DNA from: Puccinia triticina
Taxonomy: Eukaryota > Basidiomycota > Pucciniomycetes > Pucciniales > Pucciniaceae
NCBI RefSeq assembly: GCF_026914185.1
Contig: NC_070568.1
Span: 6,221,501-6,285,500 of the forward strand
Reading direction: 5' to 3'
Length of the DNA: 64,000 bases
Shown here: one piece after another, positions 43,371 through 54,391 of the stretch
Layout: every line of letters starts with the position of its first letter
Numbering within the stretch: the first letter of the stretch is position 1
Notes under the pieces: generated by a model
What the model was told of the DNA's origin: nothing
The model's database searches: none
What the model saw: only the letters and a program-made list of their open reading frames with translations
Made by a program: the position numbers and the translations under genes

Positions 43371-44182
43371 GGCCCCAATTATAAACAGAAATTTGAGTTG
43401 TTTTTTGAAATGAACCAAAAAGAATTTTGAAACAAAAATGAAATCAAAATGATGAAATTATGTTGATTTCAAAAATATCTTGGGCAAGCTCAGTCCACAC
43501 AAAAGGGTGCACATATAAACATAAGTGCATCCCTGAACAAGTAGCCTGCCAGAGTGGGTAGGCAATGGCAAGATGTCTGTCACACAGGCCAGCACCGCTG
43601 GAATACAGCTCCAGGACCGGACCTTGAACCAGATGCTCTGCTGGCCCAGGATGATTCCTTGTGTGAGTACATACATGTTCCTTGCTTGCCAAAGACCTTG
43701 GCAAGCAGGTCAGATTATATACTGGAACTACCTGAATTGTCTGTTTGGACCAGTCAGCCCAACAAGTCCTTGGAGCCGCCTGTCCAAGCAGTTCTTGGAC
43801 ATGGCCATCACCAATTGGCCCATCTGCTTGGACAGGCAAGTCCAACCTCTTGTTGGACCACCATATCCCAGAACTTCTTGGATAGGTCAGCTAGAGGAGT
43901 TGTTGGACATGCTGGTCTGAGAAGTACCCATTTGCAACCTCTGCTGACCCAGTACAGAAATTTGAATGGGGAGTGTCTGAGGCACCAGTAGCCCAGGAAC
44001 AGGCGTACTCCCACTTCAAAAGTTTGATTCCTCAAATTTTGGATTTCAAGTTCAAACACACCTCCCAGGTGCGTTTGAAAATTTTTGAAGCATTTTTGAA
44101 ATGAAAATAAAACAAAACAAAGTTGGTTTTGATTTCAAAACCATGTCAAAAATATCTCAAAATATTATTTGTAATTGGGGCC
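43371..44182. mobile_element. PIF/Harbinger-like TIR element, 812 bp
   Basis: The ends are GGCCCCAATTATAAAC and, in reverse, GGCCCCAATTACAAAT. The flanking triplets TCA and TTA would be an imperfect 3-bp duplication. The subterminal regions are rich in TTTTGAAA words in both orientations. No transposase frame is seen; the ~140-codon open frames inside are not recognisable. Confidence 0.55.
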
Positions 44183-44241
44183 TTAAATCCTGGAAGGAAA
44201 TCAAAACTTATCATAAATTCTGTGTTTGAAGAGGCAAAATG

Positions 44242-45567
44242 TTAATTTGCTAGCATGCTTGAGTTGGTATTATGAGAAAACACAAGGAAAGATTGAAATC
44301 TTCGACTGACCATGATGAGTGGCAGTTGACAATGATCGATGTAAACAACTTTCACCCCAAGAGCGTCACAAGCATCAAGGAACTTTTGGGGTGCCGAATA
44401 ATCCGAGCGAGCTTCCATGAAAACGAGTTTTTTCAACTGGGGGAGATTTGCAAGCGGATTCCCGACGAACTTGGCCTCGCAGTCCTCGAAGGCTGACTGA
44501 GCATCAATGGCTAGAACCTCGATTGGAGCCTGGGTGAAGATATCCCGGCTAAGGTAATTGGTGATTGAATTCGCCCAAAAGCCAACTGCAAAAACTCGTA
44601 GTTTGGTGAACTTGAGGTCAAGACTATCACTTAAAATGTGGGAGGATGAAACGTTAAGACCTTCTAAGGTCTCTTTCATGTACTCATACACCCGTCGAAG
44701 GCGAAAGGGTTCCAAACCCAAACTGATAATTTGCTGATCGGCTATTGCATCGTAATCGAGACCGTGCGCAGCATAGAAAACGGAAGTTTCTTCAGGTGGA
44801 CCACTACCGTTAGCTATAATTGAAAGCGCTTTGAGACTTGATTTGAATGCCATGACGAGGCGTAGCATGTGTGTTGGTTGTTGCACTATCATATTGAGGC
44901 CCAGATGAGTGATTGCTGGATATCGCTTGTCTTTCCAAAGACCGGGTTCAGGTACTTCGGGCAGTGCAAGCTGGATGTCCAAAACTAGTGAATTTACGCC
45001 TTGAGTTGCCACCATCAAGTCGTTAAAGATTTCCGGGTGGGTTGAAGGCCACAGTTGGTCCCCCGAGGGAGTGCTTGAGATATCTATGTGAAGATCACGT
45101 AGATTTTCAATCCGGCCAATGGCTGCCATGTCTTCGAGGTAAAGCGAGGGATAGTCGACGAATTGCAGATCCAGCGTGATGATCGTGTCAGAAAATAGGT
45201 CGATCAAGTATTGGAGAATCTCCGAATCCATCATGTCTTGTTGTCCTGCGTTCGGGGGAGGATGGACTGCCCAGATACGGTCGATGACCAAGTGTTGACA
45301 TCTAGCTCGTGGAAGAGAGGGTGGCCGACCGTATATGTGCCTGACAAAGGCTTCTGTTCGATCAGCGCTACTGAATTTCAATCCGCGGTAGAGATGATGT
45401 TCATATAGCCATTCCGCCCATTGTCGACAAACCAGTCGCAAGCAAGCCGCTGTACTGCTGGCAAGGGCATTCGGATAGGTCACATGCAGCCATTGGGTGG
45501 GTGTCGTGATCAGGTGTTTGTATATCAGCTCGATTGTTTCCCTCGGAAGATCTAGAATAGTTGGCAT
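44242..45567 (-). CDS. F-box protein with LRR-like repeats
   Basis: This is a single open frame of 441 codons. Residues 3-60 carry the F-box: ILDLPRETIELIYKHL, then LRLVCRQWAEWLYEHHLYR. The remainder has irregular leucine-rich stretches (ENLRDLHIDIS, VNSLVLDIQLALPEV, SLKALSIIA, TKLRVFAVGF, IEVLAIDAQ, PQLKKLVFME) like the degenerate LRRs of fungal F-box proteins. F-box proteins are the substrate-recognition subunits of SCF ubiquitin ligases, binding Skp1 through the F-box. This substrate is unknown. The frame is intact and intronless, as is common in expanded fungal F-box families. Confidence 0.85.
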   Translation of the reverse strand: MPTILDLPRETIELIYKHLITTPTQWLHVTYPNALASSTAACLRLVCRQWAEWLYEHHLYRGLKFSSADRTEAFVRHIYGRPPSLPRARCQHLVIDRIWAVHPPPNAGQQDMMDSEILQYLIDLFSDTIITLDLQFVDYPSLYLEDMAAIGRIENLRDLHIDISSTPSGDQLWPSTHPEIFNDLMVATQGVNSLVLDIQLALPEVPEPGLWKDKRYPAITHLGLNMIVQQPTHMLRLVMAFKSSLKALSIIANGSGPPEETSVFYAAHGLDYDAIADQQIISLGLEPFRLRRVYEYMKETLEGLNVSSSHILSDSLDLKFTKLRVFAVGFWANSITNYLSRDIFTQAPIEVLAIDAQSAFEDCEAKFVGNPLANLPQLKKLVFMEARSDYSAPQKFLDACDALGVKVVYIDHCQLPLIMVSRRFQSFLVFSHNTNSSMLAN

Positions 45568-46787
45568 TCCTGTTCCAAGTCAATCATGTTTGTCAGTCCT
45601 GCTTGAGGGAACAACCGTTGATGCGGATAAGTATCAAGATATGGCGTACTCAATGGTTCTTGGAATGATTGGCCTGGTTACTTCCTGTCGAAAACCTCAA
45701 CACTCGACAACTGCATACGGGAGTCCAAATATTGTGCGATTGCTGGTGAGAGAATTCTAATAGCCGAGGCAGGGGCAGAGACGAACTTAACACTGCAAGC
45801 TCCTGCTCCTGCTCCTGCGGGCACGCGTGCAGCTTTGGCTGGTCGCGAAGCGACCCTCACTTAACACAAGTCCCCCCTTTGGACCCTGGTACAGCCTGGG
45901 CTGGCGCGGAGCGTCCTTGCGCGAATTCTCATGAACTTTGGGACGTTTACGTGGCACCTACCACACCCAGCCAATAATAGTATTGCCTGAGACAACTTCC
46001 CCAGGGCTTTGGCATAGCACCCCGATGCCTATCAAGGGGCGGCCAGATGGCGCAAACAGTTGAGCACACTGGCCTTGCGCCTCTGTAAGGCGCAGAATTG
46101 GCGACCTAGGCTGCAGGCAGGCAGGCAACCAGGGGACGCCCTGGTTGCGCGGCTGCATGACCGGTGCAATTGGGTGCCGTCAACAGTTGGTGCCAGTGGC
46201 ACCAGAGGATGCCGCCCTAACCATAATGCCTCGGTGGCAACCCGCTGAGGCGTCCAGCTGATGCCATGACCAGGACCCGCCACCATAGTGCACATGCTGA
46301 CGCCTCCTGGGCTTGGGTGGACCAAGGGGTGTATCATGGTGACACCACCGTGACTACGCTAGAGTCCTGTAACACCCACCTGGTGCATGTACATACAGCA
46401 AAAGCAAAAGAGCTTGCAGTCCGGCAGGCCCAATTTTGGAATCTGAGCCACTGCCCTTCAAGCCTGTATAGGTCCTGTATGTCAAGCTGCATACAGGAAT
46501 ATCATTGGAAGAAAAATGCTATTTCCTTCATTATTGACATTGGGGTATTGAGGGTTGCACCATTGGAATCCTGGTGCAATTTTACCCCTATCAACCCCTT
46601 CGCCAGGACCAAGCACCTCACCCAACAGTTGGCCCAACACGCAACTCAAGCTCAACCAGTTGCCCAGAGGCAATGTGACATCCTGTACAGTGGAGCTGTA
46701 CAGGTGTAGGGCTGAAATGCAGCAGGCAATTTTCAGCCTCCCGCACCCGCAAGCTTTTTGCTTTTGCTGTACAACTCCTGCATCAGG
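45568..46787. other. Intergenic; no gene seen
   Basis: There is a partial terminal module near 45855-45890 (CACTTAACACAAGTCCCCCC). Frames at 46032-46709 lack domains. The first ~200 bp are the likely promoter of the F-box gene. Confidence 0.4.
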
Positions 46788-46866
46788 CTAACTTAACACA
46801 AGTCCCTTCCTTCCGAGGAGGCGTGAAGCGCCTCCAAAGGAGGGACTTGAATATAATGTCCCAAAT
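46788..46866. mobile_element. 79-bp miniature element of the CTAACTTAAC family
   Basis: It begins CTAACTTAACACAAGTCCC, has the internal hairpin GAGGAGGCGTGAAGCGCCTCC, and is flanked by an exact 9-bp duplication TGCATCAGG (46779-46787, 46867-46875). The right end lacks the canonical GTTAAGTTAG terminus, so it may be a one-ended insertion or have a decayed end. Confidence 0.6.
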
Positions 46867-47622
46867 TGCATCAGGTGGGTGCAGGGGCTCTTCCAAATTT
46901 GCCCGGGTGTCTAACTTGACACAAGTCCCCCCTGGTGGGAGGCTTGCTGTGGCTGGCTGCAAAGCGGCCCCTCCTGCAGGGAGGGACTTGTGCACAAAGT
47001 CAAAATTTTGGCTGAGAAAGAAATCACCAATGGCTGGAGGAAAAATACTTAGCATCTCCCAGCCTCCCCCTCAGCTCCTGTGGACCTGCCCCAGAGCCAA
47101 ATTACACTTCTCGATCTCAGCTTTCAAATGGTGGTGGTCTCATCTCCCCAATCCTTATCATTTTTGCTGTACTAATGTTTTTAAAATAAAAAAACACAAA
47201 GAAATGTAAACCAAGGAATTAGAACCATCATGCCTTGTGGATATTGGATTCACAAGCCTACAGATATCTGCAGATCCTACACCTGTAGCCACCCAATTGT
47301 TACAGATAGGATATTCAATTGTGCATATTATCAGAAAATCCAAAATTAGATCTTCAGAGCAATTGAATATGCTTCAGGATTCCTTTGAACTTCAAAATGG
47401 ATTCCTTCAATCAGTTTTGGAGTTTATGCCTCAAAAACTTGGGTGAGGGTGCCCATCAGTACTGCCAAAAAAACTGTCTATTCAGTTTTTCTTGTACATA
47501 TGTTGCTGATTTTTAACTTCTGTTTTTGTGTTTTTAGGATTGAAAATCCTTCCTTTGTCTGCCAGCCTGCAGACATTATTCATAAGCCTCTCCTACAGAG
47601 AGCCCTCCGGGCGGGGTCCCGC

Positions 47623-48685
47623 TGTGGAACTTCTACGCAGGGCGTGATCTGAGCTTGGAAGGGAAATGTAGAAGTCACGGATAATGACAGGCTACACGGG
47701 TGCTTGAAGGGCTGCCTTCCTTGAATAAGCTTCTGGGAGAATGTACACTAAGAATTTATAGTGTGGCGCAATCTTTAGAAATATTCTTAATTCTATCTGA
47801 CTCTGAACCCTAATTACCTGTGTTCAGTGCGCAAGAGATGAGGAATGTTATATGTAAGGGATGTAATGAGGAATTTTATATGTAAGTGATGTAAAGAGGA
47901 TTGTTATATGTAAGGGATGAAGAGGAGGAATGTTATATGTAGGTGATGTAAAGAGTAATGTTATATGTAAGTGATGTAAAGAGGATTGTTATATGTAAGT
48001 GTTGTGAAGAGAATTGTTATATGTAAGTGTTGTAAAGAGAATTGTTATATGTATGAAATTTATCTGTGTCAAAGGGGCAAGTTATATAATTCAATCAATA
48101 TTTCAAAATATTATAATTCAACTATTTATATCAAGTGATGAGTGCTAGTAATCTACAATATTACTATCAAGTGCAAACATGAGGAAAAGAAAACAGGAAG
48201 GGGCAGAAGAGACCTCCTTTTATAGTAAATAAACTTGTCTGAGACTAGAAATATGTAGCTGAAAGCTTCTTCTACTATGTGATGTGTACAGTTGTGTGAA
48301 ATACAAAAGAGCTTGGTATTTTACTATCTAAGTAGGAATTTCTTTTCACAGAAGAGTGTATCAGATGTGATTTTACTCTGAGAGTGGAAAATATTCTAAG
48401 ATCTACTGTGTATCTACTGTATATCTACTCTTATATGGAAAATACATCTATGAGCTGTTTCTTAGAGGTGATTCTTGGATGCTACTATGAGATGTGTTAC
48501 ATGCCTGGTACTTATGTAAAGAAATGTTACCAGTTTTCTGGGTGTGAAAATAATTGTGAAAGACATGTGAAATTTAATATGGAGGTTATTTGTACTGTAT
48601 ATGTTTTGTATGTAGTTTATACTGTACTTTAATATTAAAATCTACGTCTTTTGTATTTTCTTGCTGGTTGATTGATCTCACCACA
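47623..48685. mobile_element. LTR-like insertion, 1063 bp
   Basis: This is the segment absent from the sister repeat. It starts TGTGGAACTTC and ends CTCACCACA, so it has TG...CA ends with TGTGG/CCACA inverted. The flanking 5-mers CCCGC and CCACG are only partly alike. It has no internal genes, so a solo LTR is the best guess. Confidence 0.5.
47834..48056. repeat. Minisatellite, ~28-bp unit
   Basis: About eight imperfect copies of a unit containing GTTATATGTAAGTGATGTAA and GAGGAAT lie in a row inside the LTR-like insertion. Confidence 0.7.
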
Positions 48686-48731
48686 CCACGGAACCTCCGT
48701 TCAAGAGGCTTAGTTAAGCTAGCCCGGGTGT

Positions 48732-51700
48732 GTACAGTGGGCTAACAAATGTTTTTGGCTCCACATTTTTGAATGCAGAAGCTCAGGACACAGCCAGTCA
48801 TGAGTGGAAAATAAGTTCCCAAGAATGATCATGAAATAAAAAAAGTAAAAATGAAAAAATGGAAAAATGAAAAATGTGGAAATTTTCTAGATTCTTGCAA
48901 GTTTCTCAGAATTTTCATAATTGCTGGTGAAACCAAGGAGGAAAAATTGGAGTGCAAAGTAGGGCATGCAAAAAGAATGATAAAAAATGAAAAAATTTGA
49001 AACCATTGCCAATGATTTTTATTGGATCAAATAAATTGAGTCAAATTAGTCAAGGGTGAAGGTGCTGCGCTTCAAAAAGCGCTGCGGTTTTGGTGGACTC
49101 CTTGACCCGGCCAAATCTGCCTTGCGCGGCGGCATAGACTGGGTGTTTGTGTATGTGGTGGTGGAGGTCTGGTCGGCTGGGGGTGTTCATCATTGGCAGG
49201 ACTCCCCGGGCGAGCCAGAAAAGGGCTGTGGGAGTAGGTAACTCTGGGGGCTGCTGCTGCTGCTGGCTGGGTGTGTGATCCGGGCGTGCTGGCAGTAGAG
49301 GTGATGGTGGTGCTGGTTAAGTCGGGGTTAATCAGGGTTTACCTTGCCACAAGGGGACTTTGTTGTTTTTTTTGGGTAAAGCAAAGGAAACCTAACCGGG
49401 TGGAGCCATTTGATAGTGATGAGACCCACAATGCACCATGGCCGCGCTACAAGCATATGTAAAAGCATAAGCGGAGCAGCTGGGGAATCAGCATCACATA
49501 AATTGAGAAGTGTGGCTTCCACGGCACACAATAGCTACTCTTGTGGACTCCACCGCAAATAAATTGACTCGCGGGGAGTCCACTGAAGTTTTCTTGTTGG
49601 AGCGACAAGGATCTGAGACCCCTGTCCATTTCCAACAGGGAGCCCACAATTGCCGGGGGCACGGTGAATTCCATGTTGGTTTCACCAATCTGGTGTCACC
49701 CGTTGGATCCACACTGCCTCGCGGTAAGAAGTCCCCCCAGCGTGTATTGATGCCCTAATGTTTGGGCTAAGTTAAAGATTTAGCAGAATGCGCATTAGCC
49801 CCATTATTGATGTGCTAATTACTGTGCTAATCTGAATAATTAGTGTTCATCCCGCTAAACTGGCATGTAGCAATGTTTGAGCGGGTGTAGCGGCTTTGGC
49901 GCTAAAATACAGCTATTTTTAGCGTTAGCGCCTTCAAAAGGCTAAACTACACGGAGGAGGGAAATGGTGTAGCAAGGGTGTCGCTACGCTACGCGCTACA
50001 TGTAGCACTGACCGCTATTGCTAACTGCCCAGATTATTAGCGTTAGCGCTACACTACTTTTTTAGTGGCGCTAATTACATTTAGCGTAACAGTTGCATTG
50101 TTTCTCTGGCTTATCATTTATGGTAGCTGCTGTAGGCTGTGTTGAAAGCATTGGCGGCTTTTTTCTGTGCTCAAGCTCAACATATAAAATTTCATTTGAG
50201 AAAAGAATCTTGGCAAACATTTAACAGGAAAAACATTGGAAGAAGACCTAATGTGATATACTTACCTAGTTCCTCCATGTCAGTGAGCTCGCGAGGGCCT
50301 GATGTAATAGGCTGGCTGGTGCTAGGGGCTTCTGTCTTGGTGAGACTAATCAGATCGTTGACCAGAACAATCCAACCAGAGTCTGAATCATCCAAGGGAG
50401 GTGGCCTGTTGGTGTTTGATTGGTTGGCTGGTGTTGTAATCAGTGAGCAGCTTACGGTGTGCGGGGTGTACATTACGGATTTGTGCGCAGTGTGCTTTAC
50501 GGACTCGGACTATGACGTCAACGTTGTGGACGCACTGCGAACGCTTCAATTCTAGAGCGCTGTTGACCGTCCTTTGTCAATTCCAGTTTACCACTCTTTC
50601 TTTTTCTTCCTCATCTCGACACCTATCTCTCAACCTGCAAGACATCTCAAATCATCAATTTTCTTGAGGTCATCTGTCTAGGCAGCTCAATAATAGGTTC
50701 TTATTCTCTTCATCATTATCCTTGTTGACCATGTATTCCATCATCTAACCTTATCTTATTTTATTAGCCATGAAACCTAGTGTGTGGTGATGGTTTCCTG
50801 TTCTGTTCTCATCTTATCTTTTGTTCCTGTTTCTTTTAAGGTAAAAACCATTCTTTTTGTATTTACATTTTTATTTGTTTTTCCTGAAATTTATTTCTTT
50901 TAAGCCTGATTTTATCAGCTGGTGCAATTGAATGTGATGGAGACTTTTGTAAAGTTTCCTTTCAATTTTGAGGTGTTTGATTCATTGTTGATGGGGGATG
51001 GTGGAGCGGGGGAATGATATCAAGATATGGTGGATATGATTATGATATGGTGTACCCGCACCCCCTACTCTAGTTTGATGCAGCACAGTTGTACAGTACG
51101 GATGTCCCTGCAGCATACCCTGTGAGTACCCGGGTACCTAGCTTCATTTTCCCCAAAATCCCGCACCCAGACCCATATACTGCACCCGCCCGCAGGTACC
51201 CAACACTATGTATTGGGTAACGGCCCACAGGTGCCAGGTACCCGCCCACAGGTCCTTGTGGAGATCTTTATTTATTTCTACATTGGCAATCCTCCCCAGG
51301 AAAGAGTTCACTGCCTTGCCAAACTTGTTGAAACACAGCAGAGAAAGTGGATTGGAGAACAAACCTTTTTAATTGAGAAGACTTGGTGGCAGATGAATTG
51401 CAGATCAAGTGACACATTTGGAAACAGGCAGAGCTCTGCAAGAAATTGGCTTGGCCATTTGATACCATGGCTGAAAAGTGCTGCAAATGATCCTATATGG
51501 CGCAGGAAATGGAGGAGCGGAACTCAGTACTTTCTTCCTTTGAAATGTTGAGGTTTCTTTCTCTTGTGTTCTCTCTGCTTCCAACCTTCACTTCCCTGTC
51601 ACACTCTGTGACATCTCATGTAGTGTAGTCTAGTCACCTGGGGCAGCAGACGTGGAAGGTCTTTTCCTCATCCTTCCACGAACTCACCCGCTACGCTGTT

Positions 51701-52591
51701 CTGCTGCTCCAGGTGAGTTTTCTTCTCTTTCTCTTTTCTCTCATGTTTCTCTTTGTTCTCTCTTTGTTTGTTTTCTCTTTGTCATTGCAATGAATCATCC
51801 TTCCACAAACTCACCCGCTACGCTGTTCTGCTGCTCCAGTTGATTCATCTCATCATGAAATCCTACTTGCAAATTTGTCCATTCATATTCATAATGCAGC
51901 CATATTAATATTCAAATACATATTACAGAAGTTTCAGAAATTGATGGGAAAGGGATCACATATTTTCCTCACCTAGTCAATTTTACTGAAGTTTCCACTT
52001 CTGTCAAACTTTGACTGTGCAGAAACAGCACATCATTGATACTTGGCCCCACCAGAATTCTCAGATTTAAGGTTTTACCACATTTTTTCAACCTCAGTCC
52101 CCTTATTGACAGCACTCCTGACATGTTGTGAGGTCAATTGACCCTAAAACTGTTGGTTTTATATGATCTCTACAATTCATTTTGCCTCAAAACTGGATCA
52201 CTATGAATAAGAATGAGTGATTTGGTTAAGTTTGGATATCAAACTGATGAGATTGAATTTTTGAGGAAAATTTGTGACCCCTTGAGCCTTCATTATTGAA
52301 ACTGCTGTAATTATCCCTCTGCAGATAATTTTTGACAAATTTAAGACTCAAGTCTCAGCAAGTCTTGCAAAACTGTACCTCTTGAGGAAACTTTCAGTAC
52401 TTATCAGGCATGGCTTCATGTAAATATCAATGCAGACTGTCAGAGCAACCATACTGAATAGGTTCCATCTGTAGCAGACTGGAAATAAATATTGCAAAAA
52501 AAGAAAAACACAAGGTAGTGTTATCCACCCCTCTTAGATTTTATTGGCTACCAAATTTTTCACCCAAATTACACTCTCAAGAGTATAATTT
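48732..52591. other. Intergenic with TAGCG-type debris and small duplications; no gene seen
   Basis: A diverged TAGCG-rich stretch lies at about 49855-50110. A ~42-bp sequence containing CTCACCCGCTACGCTG and TTCTGCTGCTCCAG occurs twice (51676-51717 and 51800-51842). Repeated GGTACC words are near 51120-51250. Frames at 50139-50555 and 51213-51551 have no recognisable domain. Confidence 0.4.
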
Positions 52592-53748
52592 GTGGAGATG
52601 GTTTCCTTTTCAATGCTCCTAACAGTTAAGCATCCTATTCAATATTTTCAGTTCCACTTGATGGAAGTCAATTCAAAGACTTACACCCAATGTGGAGTCT
52701 TTTCACAGCCACTTTTTGGAGGGATCTTAGGGGCTGAATTTTCCCTGAGAAATACTCAACAACCCTCTTGCTTGACAGGTCCAAAAATAACAGGGACCTC
52801 TTTTAGTCACTCCTCCCCAATTTTTGCCCACGTACAGCCACCAAATTCAGTTGGGCTAACTCTGAATAGTGCACCATCTGAACAGAATGGATGTGTAAGT
52901 GTGACCCATCTTATTGTCTTTGATCATAATATTAAACCTCCCTTTAGCCTTGACCTGATGAGTTTCTGGGAATGTTGTGTATGTATGGAGAATCAGAAGA
53001 CTGAGATCAGAATTAGGATTGATCACGATGATGCAGAAAGAAGCCCAACTTCACCAACTTTGGGAACTTACATTCTTCAAAAACCAACTGATCCCACATC
53101 AAGCAGTACAGCTACCACAACAAAATCCATCCCAATTGCAGATCCTCCAAAAGCAGACGGCCGGTGTCAAGCTGCTAGTCAACCCAACCAAAAAACGGAG
53201 GAATGTTCGATATGCTTACTAGACCTCGTCATGGAAGTGCCGTTACCAGAGAAACAAGCTGCGCTACCAGGGAAACAAGCTGCGTTACCAGAGAAACAAG
53301 CTGCGTTACCAGTTAAAGAAGCTCGGCTACACAGTAAACAAGCTCCCTTGCAAGAAGGTAGTCCGTTTACTTGCGACCACATGTTTCACCCCCAATGTAT
53401 TAATTCATGGCAAACCGCTGGCATAAATAACCTTTGCCCGCTCTGTCGTGCGCCATTGATCAATGCCCCATCAATTCTCTTCCAGGTCCACCCCAGGTTC
53501 CGGCGAGAAATGCAGGTTTTCAAAATCCCAGGCAAATGGACATGCAAGCAGTTCGTCAACAAGCTGGCAACAGGGAAGTCTACGACAACACTTTTGGTAC
53601 CAGGCCATTCGAATACGAGTCTTTCTCCAAATTTCTACGAAATGTGTTTGCACTAGATAGCGGCAAACCTAAAGTTATACTTTGCCGTTTTTCTGCTTTA
53701 GCTCTTGCCGTGGTTATTGTGATTTGCTGTATAATTTCTGTAGCTTAG
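52592..53748 (+). CDS. RING-H2 protein with repeat-expanded loop; frame change likely
   Basis: The RING-H2 ligands are ECSIC, CDHMFHPQC and CPLC, in the open frame that ends at 53656. Between the first and second ligand pairs, three to four 7-residue repeats (PEKQAAL, from 21-bp units at 53243-53326) stretch the first loop to about 52 residues. Beyond CPLC the alternative frame ending at 53748 looks more protein-like. It reads PPQVPARNAGFQNPRQMD and RPFEYESFSKFLRNVFALD, then a C-terminal membrane anchor LALAVVIVICCIISVA. A +1 frameshift or unusual splice near 53440-53500 would join them. RING proteins are E3 ubiquitin ligases. The N-terminal part before about 52959 may be repeat-derived, so the start is unsure. 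Confidence 0.55.
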
Positions 53749-54391
53749 CATTCAAGGCACAAACTTAGCAAAGTCCCTCAAGAATTTGGGCCTCCGGAGG
53801 GTAGACTGAACTTGCAAAGCAAGCCTCTGCAGGTGGGACTTACACTGTACCTCCCCACATTGGTACAGCAAGAATGCCACTTTGATTATTTTTTTCATCC
53901 AGTTATGTTCACATCTGGTGAAAAGGTGTGGTGTTTGAGGGCTTTTAGCATCCTCTGAGAGAAAGCTACCCAAGAAAACAGCCACCAATTGTGCACACAA
54001 GCTGCCACGTGCAGTGGTCAATTTAACCAGTGCTTATAAATCCAGCTGTTTGTGTTTTTTTTTTCTGGAATTTCTGTGGGTGCAACGGTGAAAGTGCTAC
54101 GCTATGCTACAAAAAGCGCGCTTTTTGAGTAGCACAGCGCCCCTGTGCTACTGCGCGCGCTAATATAGCGGGACCATAGCGCAGAGCGCTATGCTAGCTA
54201 TCAAAGCTTTATTACCCTACCGGGGCTGGGTCGGGTATCCCCGTATGGCACGGGTCCACATGCGAAGATCTACATATTATTCGCAGCCAGTCCCGCGTAG
54301 GAAACAAACACCCACTGAATCCGAATCCGATCCTCTCGACACCCACAAGAACAGCTTGGCGTGAACACAGCCCTTCTTCGAAATCCCCAGG
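53749..54391. other. Intergenic with a degraded terminal module and TAGCG fragment
   Basis: At about 53760-53845 AAACTTAGCAAAGTCCCTC ... GGTGGGACTTACAC is a diverged CTAACTTAAC-family module. At about 54083-54200 a fragment starting CAACGGTGAAAGTGCTACGC matches the TAGCG element terminus. The last ~150 bp are the likely promoter of the next gene. Confidence 0.5.

Larger units (their letters stand above)
46911..48722. mobile_element. ~744-bp non-autonomous element (sister of 3995-6935) with one nested insertion
   Basis: It begins CTAACTTGACACAAGTCCC, ends GAGGCTTAGTTAAGCTAG and is flanked by an exact 9-bp duplication CCCGGGTGT (46902-46910, 48723-48731). Most of it aligns with 3995-6935 outside that copy's two insertions. 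Removing the LTR-like insert at 47623-48685 plus 5 bp leaves 744 bp. Confidence 0.85.

Noticed and set aside
46032..46709. Overlapping 100-147-codon frames on both strands
   Set aside because: No domain, no codon pattern distinguishing a strand, and they sit in repeat-like DNA.
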